Of a stretch of 64,000 nucleotides of DNA, positions 1 to 9,512 are shown one piece after another; within the stretch, counting starts at the first letter, position 1; every line of letters begins with the position of its first letter. Source of the DNA: Acinetobacter modestus (lineage in GTDB: Bacteria; Pseudomonadota; Gammaproteobacteria; Pseudomonadales; Moraxellaceae); contig NZ_BMDV01000001.1 in NCBI RefSeq assembly GCF_014636095.1, positions 724,622-788,621 on the forward strand. Reading direction: 5' to 3'. The notes beneath the pieces are model-generated. The model worked only from the letters and a program-made list of their open reading frames with translations. It was not told the origin of the DNA and made no database searches. A program made the translations under genes and the position numbers.

Positions 1-860
1 GCAAATACACCATAAACGATGGTTGGAATACCCGCTAATACTTCAATTGTTGGTTTTGCCCAAGAGCGTAAGTTCGGAGATGCATATTCAGCTAGATAAA
101 TAGCAATCATCAAACCCACTGGTACTGCAACTAATAATGCAATACCACTAACCATTAAAGTACCCCAAATTAATGGCAAGATACCGTAACTTCCCTCTGC
201 ATTACCCGACGTGCTAAAGCCTGGATTCCATTCTGTACCAAAGAAAAAATCTGCTGGACTAACAAAACGGAAGAAATGTAATGCTTCACTCAACATTGAC
301 AGTACAATACCAATCGTTGTGAGAATTGCCACACCAGAACATAGGATCAAACCAACATTAATGGCTTTTTCAACCTGATTACGAGCGCGAAATTGCTGAC
401 TCACATGACGTTTAGCCCAAACCAAACCTGCTAAACCAGCACTAATTACAATTGCCAATTTTGCAAAAGAACCTATGGTTTCAAATTTAGCAAGTTGTTG
501 TGCAGCTGCTAGCTCATAAGCTGCTGGCTGATCAGTAACCCCAAAACCAGACGCAATCGCTTGAACACGATCGATTAAAACATCACGGCTTGCTTCATCT
601 AAAGTTGCACTGACTGATGCTGGAATATTGTTAAAGATAATATGTTGAAGGACACTTGGTTCGACCAAGTTCCAAATGATCAAAATTAAAAAAGCAGGAA
701 CACCACACCACAAAGCGACCAACGCACCATAATAACCTGGACGTGAATGCAAAGTTGCTGAGTTGTTTCCCTTACCTGCTAGGTTACGGCTTTTGCTCAG
801 CCCGATTTGATATGCAATTGCCACAAGGGCTAATAACACACCGATAAGTAGCAGATTCAT
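1..860 (-). CDS. pstC: Phosphate ABC transporter permease PstC (3' end outside window)
   Basis: Inner-membrane permease subunit of the high-affinity PstSCAB phosphate importer. About 286 N-terminal residues are visible; the reading frame runs off the left edge of the window without a stop. The N-terminus starts MNLLLIGVLLALVAIAYQIG and forms a membrane segment, followed by a second hydrophobic segment, a polar loop and further helices. The visible part ends in a P-T-I-V-Y-G-V-F stretch typical of PstC/PstA permeases. It lies directly downstream of pstS on the same strand with a gap of about 100 bases, so the two are probably co-transcribed from the PhoB-type promoter ahead of pstS. Identity is supported by this pairing and by the long N-terminal extension seen in Acinetobacter PstC. 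Confidence 0.9.
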   Translation of the reverse strand, partial: MNLLLIGVLLALVAIAYQIGLSKSRNLAGKGNNSATLHSRPGYYGALVALWCGVPAFLILIIWNLVEPSVLQHIIFNNIPASVSATLDEASRDVLIDRVQAIASGFGVTDQPAAYELAAAQQLAKFETIGSFAKLAIVISAGLAGLVWAKRHVSQQFRARNQVEKAINVGLILCSGVAILTTIGIVLSMLSEALHFFRFVSPADFFFGTEWNPGFSTSGNAEGSYGILPLIWGTLMVSGIALLVAVPVGLMIAIYLAEYASPNLRSWAKPTIEVLAGIPTIVYGVF

Positions 861-959
861 GTAATCTCCACTGTTTTCTCAATTTTCATCATTTGAAAAA
901 ACTTAGTTAGACAAAAAGGCTGATGAACCTAAGTCGCACCAGCCTCCCTTTTAACAATA

Positions 960-1991
960 TTACTTAACTGTTTTACCCGCTTTGAAATCAGCTAGAACTT
1001 TTGCACGTTCTTTATCGCTCATAGTGATCAAACCAGCTTTTTCTAATTTAGAACCTTTACCAGAAGCTTTCTTATTTAAGAAATATTCTACGTATTGTGG
1101 TAAACCTTTAATTGATTTTAAATGCTCGCCTTTCACATAGAAGTAAAGTGCACGAGATACTGGGTATTGACCACTTAAAACTGTTTTCTCAGAAGGTAAT
1201 ACGCCATTTACTGTTGCAACACGTAATTTATCGCGGTTTTGATCATAGAAACCTAAACCAAATACACCTACTGCATTAGGAGAAGTTTTTAAACGAGCAA
1301 GTGTTTCAGTGTAGTCACCTGCAATTTCAATCACACGACCGTCTTTACGGAAGTTTGAACATGCTTTTTTCTGTTCTTCTTTATCTAAATTTTTGAAATA
1401 AGCAAATGATTCACAACCCGCTTCAACCATTTTTTCTTGGAACACTTCACGCGTACCATGGTTTGTTGCTGGAATAACTAGAGTAATCGGTTCATTTGGT
1501 AAGTCATCATCAATTTGGTTCCATCGTGTATATGGATTTGGAACCAATTTACCACCTGAAGGAAGCTGTGCAGCCAATGCAGTAAATACATGTGCTGGAT
1601 CTAAGTTATAAGCACCTTTTCTTGAGTTAGACGCAAATACAATACCGTCATAGCCAATTTTGATTTCTTGCACTTGATTTACGCCTGCTTTTTTACATGC
1701 AGCAAGCTCTGAATCTTTGATTTTACGTGAAGCATTTGCAATATCGATGGTATTATCACCAACACCTTGACAGAATTGCTTTAAACCACCTGAAGTACCA
1801 CCTGAACCAACAACGGGTGCTTTAAATTGCGGGAAAGTATTACCAAACTCTTCAGCAACAATACTTGCGTATGGCAATACAGTTGAAGAACCAGCGATTT
1901 GAATCGTATCACGAGCTGCATTCGCAGTTGTTGCTACGGCTACTCCAGATACAGCTAATGCAATTGCGATATGACGTGGATTTAAGCGCAT
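960..1991 (-). CDS. pstS: Phosphate-binding periplasmic protein PstS
   Basis: Periplasmic substrate-binding protein of the Pst phosphate importer. The mature sequence opens with the phosphate-loop pattern IQIAGSSTVLPY and continues with GSGGTSGGLKQFC, both typical of PstS-type binding proteins. The first 25 residues from MRLNPRHIAIAL to TTANA form a clean Sec signal peptide. I chose the ATG at 1991 rather than the in-frame ATG at 2006: the former has an AGAGAA motif at good distance and gives the better signal peptide, while the latter has none close by. The protein is 343 residues, normal for the family. Three PhoB-type repeats lie about 90 bases upstream, so it should be induced by phosphate starvation. 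Confidence 0.95.
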   Translation of the reverse strand: MRLNPRHIAIALAVSGVAVATTANAARDTIQIAGSSTVLPYASIVAEEFGNTFPQFKAPVVGSGGTSGGLKQFCQGVGDNTIDIANASRKIKDSELAACKKAGVNQVQEIKIGYDGIVFASNSRKGAYNLDPAHVFTALAAQLPSGGKLVPNPYTRWNQIDDDLPNEPITLVIPATNHGTREVFQEKMVEAGCESFAYFKNLDKEEQKKACSNFRKDGRVIEIAGDYTETLARLKTSPNAVGVFGLGFYDQNRDKLRVATVNGVLPSEKTVLSGQYPVSRALYFYVKGEHLKSIKGLPQYVEYFLNKKASGKGSKLEKAGLITMSDKERAKVLADFKAGKTVK

Positions 1992-2077
1992 TCTGTTTTC
2001 TCTCATTTATACAATTTGATTTACAACTCTTTTTAATTCAAGTGTTGTACTTTAGTTAACTGCATTTTGAGGAGATA

Positions 2078-2110
2078 ATATGACAATTAAGTGACAACTT
2101 TATGACGCTT
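2078..2110 (-). promoter_or_regulatory. Pho box (three 11-bp PhoB-type repeats) ahead of pstS
   Basis: Read on the minus strand, three GTCA-containing units (GTCATAAAGT, GTCACTTAAT, GTCATATTAT) follow each other at exactly 11-base spacing. On the plus strand the tgac cores start at 2081, 2092 and 2103. An 11-bp tandem GTCA repeat is the known PhoB operator design. Its place 90 bases before the pstS start fits phosphate-starvation control of the pst operon. Confidence 0.85.
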
Positions 2111-2470
2111 TTATGATGATCATTTTTATTTGAAAATTTTCAGTCATAAAGAAAAGAATTTTTTGATAAAAATAGCGAAAGAAAATTATCTTAATGATTG
2201 TAATTTATAATTTTTTACTTACAACACAACATATAAGAAATCAAACTAGAAATACAAATTTGACGACCTTAGTAATGAAAACTATATGACAAATGTCTAT
2301 GTAATATTAGTTTTAATCCGTCAATTCGGTTCTAAATTAACTAAAATTAGGTTTCCAATAGCCATTTACACGCCTATCTTAAGCTATTCCGAAAATTACT
2401 TGAGATTAAATTAAAGGTATATTGAGATGAGCTAAATCTTTCTAAGCTCAATCACACAGACTAAAAAATA
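2111..2470. other. AT-rich intergenic region without a gene
   Basis: About 360 bases lie between the Pho box and the terminator behind ddc. Neither strand holds a credible open frame with a ribosome-binding site. I see no strong dyad or repeat here; the stretch is presumably upstream promoter DNA of pstS. Confidence 0.5.
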
Positions 2471-2496
2471 AAAAAGGCACATGAATGTGCCTTTTT
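2471..2496. terminator. Rho-independent terminator behind ddc
   Basis: AAAAAGGCACAT and ATGTGCCTTTTT form a stem with a tiny loop, followed by a T-run on either strand. It lies just beyond the ddc stop codon and can end the dat-ddc transcript. Confidence 0.85.
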
Positions 2497-2513
2497 CTTA
2501 GAAAGCAAATCGA

Positions 2514-4046
2514 TTAGTCAATCGCTGGAACATAAGTGCCTGCAACAATTGCATCTTTAATACGATCAGCTTCTGCCAACACAAGTGCAAGCAAGTTTTG
2601 AACGTTTTCAAGCGTTGCAACTGGGCTTAACGTGGTCATCTTCAATGATTGAACATTACCCACTTTGGTTACACCAATATTCGCTTCACCACGAGCAAAC
2701 AATTCATCTGCCACGTTTTGGTTTAAGCTATCGATAAATTCAGCAGGATAAGCTTCTGGTACTACACGGAACAGGACTGAAGCGAATTGTGGTTCAACCA
2801 ACAATTCAAGACCCGCTGTTGCTTTAATATAATCTGCAACTTCACGTGTTAATTTCACACCATGATCAATCATTGAACCATAAAGCTCTTCGCCTAATGC
2901 TTCAACTGTCATCCATAATTTCAATGCATCAAAACGACGTGTCGTTTGTAATGATTTAGACACAAGGTTAGGTACACCATGTTCTTCATCATAAGCAGAG
3001 TTTAAATATTCTGCCTCATAATGCATAAAGCGATAGTTTGCTTCGTCTTTCAACAAGAAAGCGCCACAGCTAATGCTTTGGAAATAATGCTTATGGAAGT
3101 CAAGCGTGATTGAGTCTGATAATTCAATTCCATCTAACATTGCACGATGGTCATTTGAAAGAATCAGTGCACCGCCCCAAGCTGCATCGATATGCATCCA
3201 TGAACCATACTTCGTGGTAATTTCACGGATTTTCTTGAGTGGATCAATCGCACCAGCATCAGTCGTACCTGCTGTTGCAACAACACAAGCCACGATTTTG
3301 CCTTCAGACTGAAGATGCGCCATGGTTTTTTCCAGTGCATCGACATCCATCTGTGCATTTTCATTCACAGGAACAGTCACTACTGACTGGAAGCCCATAC
3401 CCATCATCGCCATGTTCTTTTGCACAGAGAAATGTGCATTTTCAGAACAGATGACTTTGACGTTCTTCATTGCTTCTGCTGGAATACCATCACGCTGAAC
3501 CGACCATGGCTTACCATTTTCGTCTTTCCAGTTTTTCGAGATACACCAGTCACGCGCCAGCAATACACCCATCAAGTTTGACTGTGTACCACCAGAAGTG
3601 AACACACCTGCTTGACCTGCACCATAACCGACTTTTTGACGAAGCCAATCAACTAATTGAACTTCCATCAAAGAACCCGCTGGGCTTTGATCCCATGAGT
3701 CCATCGACTGGTTGGTTGCATTGATCAACACTTCCGCAATCTGGCTCATCACCATGGTTGGGCAGTGTAAGTGTGCAAGTGAATGCGGGTGATGTACTTT
3801 TAAGCTTTTATTGAGAAAAAGCTCAACCATACGTTGTAATGATTGCTGTACACCTAGACCTTCTTTTGAAGGAGCAAAAGAGATTGCTTCACGCAAATCT
3901 TTAATGCTACCGCCAGTGTACATTTTATCATTTTGCAACCATGCTGAAACGGCAGTTACCGCCTCGCCCATTGCTGACTGATAGTCAGCAATAGATTGAG
4001 CATCATTGCAGAGTAACGCTTTACGATGTTCTGCAAAATCAACCAT
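2514..4046 (-). CDS. ddc: L-2,4-diaminobutyrate decarboxylase
   Basis: PLP-dependent group II decarboxylase that converts L-2,4-diaminobutyrate to 1,3-diaminopropane and CO2 in the cytoplasm. The 510-residue sequence carries the family marks in order: TSGGTQSN near residue 150 (phosphate binding), the stacking His in [10 protein letters not shown] near 205, HIDAAWGG with the pyridine-binding Asp near 287, and DFHKHYF with the Schiff-base Lys at 319. Diaminobutyrate decarboxylase is chosen over glutamate or aromatic decarboxylase because the gene follows dat with a three-base gap, the classic Acinetobacter pairing. The product is the main polyamine of the genus, linked in published work to surface motility. 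A terminator follows. Confidence 0.95.
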   Translation of the reverse strand: MVDFAEHRKALLCNDAQSIADYQSAMGEAVTAVSAWLQNDKMYTGGSIKDLREAISFAPSKEGLGVQQSLQRMVELFLNKSLKVHHPHSLAHLHCPTMVMSQIAEVLINATNQSMDSWDQSPAGSLMEVQLVDWLRQKVGYGAGQAGVFTSGGTQSNLMGVLLARDWCISKNWKDENGKPWSVQRDGIPAEAMKNVKVICSENAHFSVQKNMAMMGMGFQSVVTVPVNENAQMDVDALEKTMAHLQSEGKIVACVVATAGTTDAGAIDPLKKIREITTKYGSWMHIDAAWGGALILSNDHRAMLDGIELSDSITLDFHKHYFQSISCGAFLLKDEANYRFMHYEAEYLNSAYDEEHGVPNLVSKSLQTTRRFDALKLWMTVEALGEELYGSMIDHGVKLTREVADYIKATAGLELLVEPQFASVLFRVVPEAYPAEFIDSLNQNVADELFARGEANIGVTKVGNVQSLKMTTLSPVATLENVQNLLALVLAEADRIKDAIVAGTYVPAID

Positions 4047-4049
4047 GAA

Positions 4050-5420
4050 TTAGCCTCGTACTGCTTTTAATGCTTCAGCAACAGCTTTCTTGAAGCGAGC
4101 AACCGCCTCTACGCACTCTTCTTGATTGATAATCAACGGGCAAAGTAAACGAATTACAGTACCGTTACGGCCGCCTTTTTCAAGCAATAATTTATTGTTG
4201 AAACAAGCCGTCTGAATTGCAGCAGCCAATTGAGCATCAGCAGGTAATGAACCCATATGGTCCGCAGGTTTACGCTCATCAACGATCTCAACACCGATCA
4301 TCAAACCACGGCCACGTACGTTACCGATACATGGGAATTCTTGAGCAAGTTTCTTGAACTCTGCTTGTAAGAAATCACCACGCTCTTGCGCATTTTGAGC
4401 AAGGTTTTGTTCTTTGATCACTTGAAGTGATGCTAAACCTGTACCCATCGCAAGTTGGTTACCACGGAAAGTACCCGTGTGACCCGCAGGCTGCCAAGCA
4501 TCAAACTTGCGTTTAATACCTAATACTGCAAGTGGTAAGCTACCACCTACCGCTTTAGACATCACCACAACATCAGGCTCGATTCCAGCATGTTCAAAGG
4601 CAAACATCTTACCTGAACGTGCAAAACCAGCTTGAACTTCGTCCAAGATTAAAACGATGTTGTGCTTTTCAGTCACTTCACGGATTTTTTGCAACCATTT
4701 TACAGGTGCAGTAACAACACCACCTTCACCTTGAATCGCTTCAAGGATCACAGCTGCAGGCTTGGTTACACCACTTTCAACATCTTCAATGAAGTTTTCA
4801 AAGAAATAAGTTAAAGCGTCAACACCTGCTTCCCCACCTAAACCAAGTGGGCAACGATATTCATGTGGGTATGGCATAAATTGCACGCCTGGCATTAAGC
4901 CATTGACCGCATTCTTTGCAGACAAGTTACCTGTCATTGCAAGCGCGCCGTGCGTCATACCATGGTAGCCACCAGAGAAACTAATCACTGTGCTACGACC
5001 CGTATAAGTTTTCGCTAATTTAATCGCTGCTTCTGTACCATCTGCACCAGATGGACCACAGAATTGTAGGCAATATTCTTCTTGACCGCCTGGCAAATAA
5101 GCCAAAAGCGCTTCAGTAAACGCATCTTTTAAAGGAGTCGTTAAGTCTAAAGTATGCAATGGCAAACCGCTTGCCAATGTGTCTTGAATACTTTGAATCA
5201 CCGCAGGATGATTATGGCCCAAAGCCAATGTTCCTGCCCCAGCTAAACAATCAAGGTACTCTGTACCTTCAACATCAGTAACCCAACAGCCTTGTGCTTT
5301 TGCTATCGCTAACGGTAATTTACGTGGATAACTACGAACATTCGATTCCATCTGACTTTGGCGAGTCAGATAATATTCGTTAGTTGCATTAGCGGCAGGA
5401 TTTACGGAAGTAACGCTCAT
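4050..5420 (-). CDS. dat: Diaminobutyrate--2-oxoglutarate aminotransferase
   Basis: Class III PLP aminotransferase that makes L-2,4-diaminobutyrate from aspartate semialdehyde and glutamate, feeding the decarboxylase encoded next to it. At 456 residues it is full length. Visible landmarks are [15 protein letters not shown] near 122-136 (PLP phosphate cup), [10 protein letters not shown] with the cofactor Asp at 260, and MSKAVGG with the catalytic Lys at 289. It is the first gene of a two-gene operon; only three bases separate its stop from ddc. An 8-bp inverted repeat about 210 bases upstream could be an operator. Confidence 0.95.
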   Translation of the reverse strand: MSVTSVNPAANATNEYYLTRQSQMESNVRSYPRKLPLAIAKAQGCWVTDVEGTEYLDCLAGAGTLALGHNHPAVIQSIQDTLASGLPLHTLDLTTPLKDAFTEALLAYLPGGQEEYCLQFCGPSGADGTEAAIKLAKTYTGRSTVISFSGGYHGMTHGALAMTGNLSAKNAVNGLMPGVQFMPYPHEYRCPLGLGGEAGVDALTYFFENFIEDVESGVTKPAAVILEAIQGEGGVVTAPVKWLQKIREVTEKHNIVLILDEVQAGFARSGKMFAFEHAGIEPDVVVMSKAVGGSLPLAVLGIKRKFDAWQPAGHTGTFRGNQLAMGTGLASLQVIKEQNLAQNAQERGDFLQAEFKKLAQEFPCIGNVRGRGLMIGVEIVDERKPADHMGSLPADAQLAAAIQTACFNNKLLLEKGGRNGTVIRLLCPLIINQEECVEAVARFKKAVAEALKAVRG

Positions 5421-5626
5421 ATCGAATTACCATCTCTGATATGGGTAAAAGAAATAAGTCTGGTGACTTGCGGTCGTTTGACTCGGTGCTTTTTAGAATC
5501 TAGTGAGACACAAATTTTATATCTTTCAACTAGGAGCGAGATGATACCTAATTTTGAAATAAAATAAACTCTTTTTATGCCTGACATTCATCTAATATTA
5601 TTGAAAAAATGCTTCATTCCAATAAC

Positions 5627-5646
5627 TATGATGAATTATCATCATA
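5627..5646. promoter_or_regulatory. Inverted repeat in the dat upstream region
   Basis: TATGATGA, a four-base ATTA centre and TCATCATA make a perfect 8-bp-arm dyad in the 465-base gap between the divergent dat and SIMPL-protein genes. It could bind a dimeric regulator of either gene. The remainder of this gap is AT-rich and shows nothing else I can support. Confidence 0.35.
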
Positions 5647-5885
5647 CTATGTGACAAGCGAAAGAAAGTAAGCTTTTTTTAACAGCCTTAATTTTTTTAG
5701 ATAAATGGTCAAATATATAAAGCTAATTATTTAATTTTAAATATTTTTTAATTAATTTTTCTGTTGCAAAACACTGTTAATATATTACAAAGACACCACA
5801 AAATATGCAAAAGTTCCCCATCAGTTGTTTCTAATATCAGACTTGTAAAAATAAATGTTTAATACCAAATTTTAAGGAATTTTTT

Positions 5886-6587
5886 ATGCGTACTTTAGCA
5901 CTTGCAACATTAATGATCGGAGCTGCACTTAGCCCAAGCCTTTTTGCTCATGAGACTGAAAACTTGAACTATAATATTGTGAATATCCAAGCAGATGCAG
6001 CACGCCAAGTTGCGAATGACGAAATGCGTGCTGTGCTTTATATTGAAAGAAGCAATAAGCAACCCGCAGAGCTTTCCAATCAAATCAATCAATTAATGAA
6101 TCAAGCGCAAGCAATTTCTCGTAAATACGCACAAGTAAAAGTCGAAACAGGTGCTCAAAGTACTTACCCTATTTATGACAATGATAATAATAAGTTAAAA
6201 GAATGGCGTGCACGTGCAGAAATCCAAATTGAAAGTAAAGACTTTAAAGCAGCAAGCCAGTTGATTAGTGAACTACAACAGAGCTTTCAGACCCAATCGA
6301 TTAGTTTTAGCGTATCTGACGAACAACGTAAAAAAGTTGAAAATGAACTGATGATTGAAGCTTCTAAAAACTTTCAGCAACGCGCACAAGCGATTACCCA
6401 GGCTTGGAATAAAACGCAATATAATCTTGTCAGTTTAAATTTGAATACAAGTAATTATTTCCCTCAACCAATGATGCGTGGTGGTATGGCAAAATTTGCG
6501 ATGGCTGAGGCAGCTCCAGCACAAGACATGGCGGCTGGTGAATCGAAAATTACTGTCAGTGCTAATGGCTCAATCCAATTTAAATAA
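5886..6587 (+). CDS. SIMPL (DUF541) domain periplasmic protein
   Basis: Exported 233-residue protein. Residues 1-21 (MRTLALATLMIGAALSPSLFA) are a Sec signal peptide. The mature part has the alternating pattern of SIMPL/DUF541 proteins: IVNIQADAARQVANDEMRAVLYIE near the start and a C-terminal ITVSANGSIQFK strand. SIMPL proteins are periplasmic or outer-membrane proteins of unclear role; the E. coli member YggE is tied to oxidative-stress tolerance. A good AAGGAA ribosome-binding site sits seven bases before the ATG. The gene stands alone and ends at its own terminator. Family assignment is by sequence pattern; no specific function can be given. Confidence 0.8.
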   Translation: MRTLALATLMIGAALSPSLFAHETENLNYNIVNIQADAARQVANDEMRAVLYIERSNKQPAELSNQINQLMNQAQAISRKYAQVKVETGAQSTYPIYDNDNNKLKEWRARAEIQIESKDFKAASQLISELQQSFQTQSISFSVSDEQRKKVENELMIEASKNFQQRAQAITQAWNKTQYNLVSLNLNTSNYFPQPMMRGGMAKFAMAEAAPAQDMAAGESKITVSANGSIQFK

Positions 6588-6608
6588 AAGTACGATTTTA
6601 TTTAAATT

Positions 6609-6638
6609 AAAGCAGAAAATTAATTTTCTGCTTTTTTT
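6609..6638. terminator. Terminator behind the SIMPL gene
   Basis: AAGCAGAAAAT and ATTTTCTGCTT pair around a short loop and are followed by eight Ts on the plus strand. The hairpin ends exactly where the convergent GFA-type gene stops, so it may serve both genes. Confidence 0.85.
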
Positions 6639-7099
6639 TATTCATTGAGTTCAAAATATTCTTCAAACTGTCTACCAGTTGGTAATTCATCAAATGAAGT
6701 ATGTGCTTTATTCTCGCCAGCCCAGCTGATTTTAGAAGTCATACAAAAATTTAACTCTTTATTTGGTTCAAAATCTTCGTGAATTAAACCTAGCGGAATC
6801 CACATTACTTTGGGATTAGTGCCTAGTAGATTAGGAATAGGCGAACCACATTTTCTGCAAAAGGAGCTAGTAAAACCCGTGGCTTTGATATAAGTGCAAA
6901 TAAATTGCTCGCCTTGCTGCCAATAAAATTGATCAGATGAAATCAATGTTGCAGTGTTGGATGCTGCCCCACTCTGCTTGCGACATAAACGACAATAACA
7001 ACGATAGATCGTTTTAATTTTCGATATATGAAAATGAAATTTTATTTCCCCACACAAACAAGCGCCATTGAATTGTTGTTTTTGATCTAATCCTGCCAT
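6638..7099 (-). CDS. GFA / CENP-V-type zinc-binding protein
   Basis: Member of the glutathione-dependent formaldehyde-activating (GFA) fold, which holds zinc on conserved cysteines. From the chosen start at 7099 the sequence has the full set: GACLCGEI, then CYCRLCRKQSG, then FCRKCGSPIP. Family members include Gfa-type enzymes and many proteins of unknown substrate, so only the fold is claimed. The frame can be extended to 7174, but that would overlap the tetR gene by 37 bases with residues that do not belong to the domain; the ATG at 7099 begins just ahead of the domain and 39 bases after the tetR stop. It is probably co-transcribed with that regulator. Confidence 0.8.
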   Translation of the reverse strand: MAGLDQKQQFNGACLCGEIKFHFHISKIKTIYRCYCRLCRKQSGAASNTATLISSDQFYWQQGEQFICTYIKATGFTSSFCRKCGSPIPNLLGTNPKVMWIPLGLIHEDFEPNKELNFCMTSKISWAGENKAHTSFDELPTGRQFEEYFELNE

Positions 7100-7137
7100 A
7101 ACTTTCTGATCCAGATGATTTGTTTGTCTTAGTCCTT

Positions 7138-7770
7138 TTATGCTGGATGACTTAAATTTTGTAATGAATCCCAAGCAGCTTGAGCCAAGTTTTCGCGATA
7201 GAATTTTGGATTGGTGAACACTTTTTCAGATAACCAAGCACGACAATAACTTTCAGTTGCACCAATCACTAATGACATCATCAATTCAGACGGAACCGAT
7301 TGTAATAATTTCGCATCACTATAGGCTGCAATATTATTTACGATCTTTTGATTTCTGATTTTATTTTTTTCATTTAATGCTGGGCGGTGCTCGCCTTGCA
7401 TCACTGAAAAATGCGCTAACATTAGGAACTTAGCAAAATGAGGTTGATCTGAAACCCAATCAACGTAACTATAAATTAAAGCATTTAATACATCTTTTAA
7501 AGACCGCGCGCGCTCTAGATATTGATCTCGCAATGATGCTTGATCATCTAAAGCAGCAAAAACAAGTGCAGCGATAACACCCTCTTTGTTTTTAAAATGG
7601 TGATAAATTGCCCCAACACTACTTTCAGATTTATCGCGAATCATTTCAATGCTAGTCGCATCGAGACCATATTCAAGAAAACATGCCAATGCATCCAATA
7701 AGATTTGTCTTTTTAACAATGATCTACGTTGTGGATATAAGCGTTCTAATAATTGCTGAGCCGTTTGCAT
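7138..7770 (-). CDS. TetR family transcriptional regulator
   Basis: Dimeric one-component repressor of 210 residues. The N-terminal TetR helix-turn-helix lies around residues 38-60 (TSIEMIRDKSESSVGAIYHHF), and the rest is the helical ligand-binding domain. The gene is divergent from the DUF4442 gene at 7884 and upstream of the GFA-type gene. A 33-bp near-perfect inverted repeat in the divergent gap (7832-7864) is a natural operator for it, so it probably represses both itself and the DUF4442 gene. The inducer cannot be read from the sequence; the thioesterase-like neighbour hints at an acyl compound. Confidence 0.85.
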   Translation of the reverse strand: MQTAQQLLERLYPQRRSLLKRQILLDALACFLEYGLDATSIEMIRDKSESSVGAIYHHFKNKEGVIAALVFAALDDQASLRDQYLERARSLKDVLNALIYSYVDWVSDQPHFAKFLMLAHFSVMQGEHRPALNEKNKIRNQKIVNNIAAYSDAKLLQSVPSELMMSLVIGATESYCRAWLSEKVFTNPKFYRENLAQAAWDSLQNLSHPA

Positions 7771-7831
7771 AAGTTATTTAAATTTACCAATCATCGGAAC
7801 TATTGTGTATGACTTGACCACAACTTGTAAA

Positions 7832-7864
7832 CAGAATTATATTCTTTAAAAGAATTTAATTCTG
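7832..7864. promoter_or_regulatory. Candidate TetR operator in divergent gap
   Basis: CAGAATTATATTCTTT and AAAGAATTTAATTCTG are reverse complements with a single mismatch. The dyad also contains nested smaller repeats (AGAAT/ATTCT). It lies 19 bases before the DUF4442 start codon and in the promoter space of the divergent tetR gene, the standard place for a TetR-type autorepressor site. Confidence 0.65.
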
Positions 7865-7883
7865 TTTTATAGGAAATCATCTA

Positions 7884-8351
7884 ATGGCATCAACTTTGGA
7901 ATTATGGAATAGGGTTTCAGCTTTACCTGCTGGAAAATGGACGTTCACACGTATGCTTTGTTTAAAAGCACCTTATTTCAGTAGCATTTCTCCTTTATTT
8001 GAGGAGTTAAAACCGAACTCTTGTAAAATATCCATTAAGAAAAAACGCGCAGTGCTGAATCACATTGGTACAGTTCATGCGATTGCAATGTGCAATATGG
8101 CCGAACTTGCAGGCGGTACGATGACTGAGGTTACTGTTCCAACTTCACATCGCTGGATTCCAAAAGGCATGACCGTAGAATATTTAAAGAAAGCGGAAAC
8201 TGATTTAATTGCGATCGCTACCCCAGTAGAGCAGCACTACGATTGGGATAAAGCTGGAGAATATCTGGTGAATGTTGATGTACTTGATCAACAAAATGAA
8301 AAAGTCTTTCACGCCACTATTACCATGTGGGTTTCAAAAAAGAAAAAATAA
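7884..8351 (+). CDS. DUF4442 hotdog-fold protein (thioesterase-like)
   Basis: Small cytoplasmic protein of 155 residues related to the hotdog-fold acyl-thioesterase superfamily (DUF4442). Recognisable parts are NHIGTVHAIAMCNMAELAGG in the middle (the long hotdog helix with its conserved His and Glu) and DVLDQQNEKVFHATITMWVS at the C-terminus. A plausible activity is hydrolysis of an acyl-CoA, but the substrate is unknown. The ATG follows TAGGAAATCATCTA, giving a good AGGA ribosome-binding site. Expression is probably under the divergent TetR regulator through the dyad just upstream. A strong GC hairpin ends the gene. Confidence 0.75.
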   Translation: MASTLELWNRVSALPAGKWTFTRMLCLKAPYFSSISPLFEELKPNSCKISIKKKRAVLNHIGTVHAIAMCNMAELAGGTMTEVTVPTSHRWIPKGMTVEYLKKAETDLIAIATPVEQHYDWDKAGEYLVNVDVLDQQNEKVFHATITMWVSKKKK

Positions 8352-8360
8352 AAGTAAAAA

Positions 8361-8383
8361 GCCCCGAACATGCTATTCGGGGC
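8361..8383. terminator. Bidirectional terminator between DUF4442 and desaturase genes
   Basis: GCCCCGAA and TTCGGGGC pair around a seven-base loop. On the minus strand the stem is followed by TTTTTACTTTTA, a good T-tract for the desaturase transcript; on the plus strand the T-tract is weaker. Confidence 0.85.
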
Positions 8384-8403
8384 TCTTCTGCTTAAGTTAT
8401 TTT

Positions 8404-9498
8404 TTACTTTTTAAAAGGAAGCGCATATTTAAAAATACGCCCGACCACTTCACCGAATTGTTTTACAAAGCTAGCATTATTGTAATTTAAACCATATTTC
8501 TCACATACAGCTTCCACTTTAGGTGCAATTTGACGATAGCGGCGAGCGGGAATATCTGGGTATAAGTGATGTTCAATTTGATGGCTCAAATGTCCTGTCA
8601 AAATATGAAATGCTTCTGAACCTGTTAAATTAGAAGAACCACGAATTTGACGCATGTACCAATGACCGCGACTTTCATTCTGTAAAACAGTTTTTGGGAA
8701 GACCTCAGCATCTTTAGTAAAATGACCACAAAAAATAATACTAAAAGTCCAAATATTACGAATCCCATTAGCAACTAAATTTCCAGTAAAAACTGGGATC
8801 GCTGAAGGTCCTGCAATCAATGGGAAAAATACATAATCTTTAAAAAGTTGCTTCGCTATTTTTTTCTGCGCTGGTTGCCATTCTCGTTTAAATTGCGCCA
8901 TTGATTTACGCTTATAAATCACTTTGCCGAGTTCAAGATTTTGAATTGCGACTCCCCATTGGAATAGTAAGCTGAATGGCACAATATAAATCGGTTGAAT
9001 TAAAGTAAACTTTGTCCAACGTTGTTCTGGAAATAAGCGAAATACACCATAACCCACATCATCATCCATACCTTTCACATTGGTATAAGTATGATGTTTG
9101 TAGTTATGTGTTTGACGCCAATTATCTGAGGTTCCAACGGTATCCCATTCGTAAGTCTGACCATTAAATTTTGGATCATTCATCCAGTCATATTGTCCAT
9201 GCATCACATTATGACCTAACTCCATGTTTTCCATAATTTTGGCAAAACCCAATAACCCCGTTCCTAATAACCATGCTGGTGGAAACCATCCTGCAAACAA
9301 CAAAGCTCGTCCGAGTAAGCTGCTATAACGGATTGACGAATAAACACGACGAATATACTTCGCATCTTTTTCGCCTAAGTCATCCAATACTTCTTGCTTG
9401 ATCTGATCTAATTCTCGAGCAAAAGCATCTAATTCTGAAGCAGTTAAATCACGATTTTTAGGATTTTTAAAATATTCAATTTTAACAGGCATATTCAT
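8404..9498 (-). CDS. Membrane fatty acid desaturase (acyl-CoA delta-9 type)
   Basis: Di-iron integral-membrane desaturase that inserts a double bond into acyl chains using electrons from the ferredoxin reductase encoded 14 bases upstream. The 364-residue sequence has all three histidine boxes: GHNVMHGQYD near 95-104, HNYKHHTYTN near 131-140 and HQIEHHLYPD near 306-315. Hydrophobic stretches between them fit the usual four-helix topology. The pairing with a fused flavin/ferredoxin reductase and a divergent TetR gene matches the DesB-DesC-DesT arrangement of Pseudomonas, where the regulator senses acyl-CoA saturation. That parallel is inferred; regiospecificity cannot be read from the sequence. 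Confidence 0.88.
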   Translation of the reverse strand: MNMPVKIEYFKNPKNRDLTASELDAFARELDQIKQEVLDDLGEKDAKYIRRVYSSIRYSSLLGRALLFAGWFPPAWLLGTGLLGFAKIMENMELGHNVMHGQYDWMNDPKFNGQTYEWDTVGTSDNWRQTHNYKHHTYTNVKGMDDDVGYGVFRLFPEQRWTKFTLIQPIYIVPFSLLFQWGVAIQNLELGKVIYKRKSMAQFKREWQPAQKKIAKQLFKDYVFFPLIAGPSAIPVFTGNLVANGIRNIWTFSIIFCGHFTKDAEVFPKTVLQNESRGHWYMRQIRGSSNLTGSEAFHILTGHLSHQIEHHLYPDIPARRYRQIAPKVEAVCEKYGLNYNNASFVKQFGEVVGRIFKYALPFKK

Positions 9499-9512
9499 AA
9501 TTAATTTCTCAT

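Noticed and set aside
1865..2059. Short plus-strand frame over the pstS start
   Set aside because: It is antisense to the signal peptide region of pstS and lacks a plausible start context.
7099..7174. Longer N-terminus for the GFA-type protein
   Set aside because: The extra 25 residues overlap the tetR gene and precede the start of the conserved domain.
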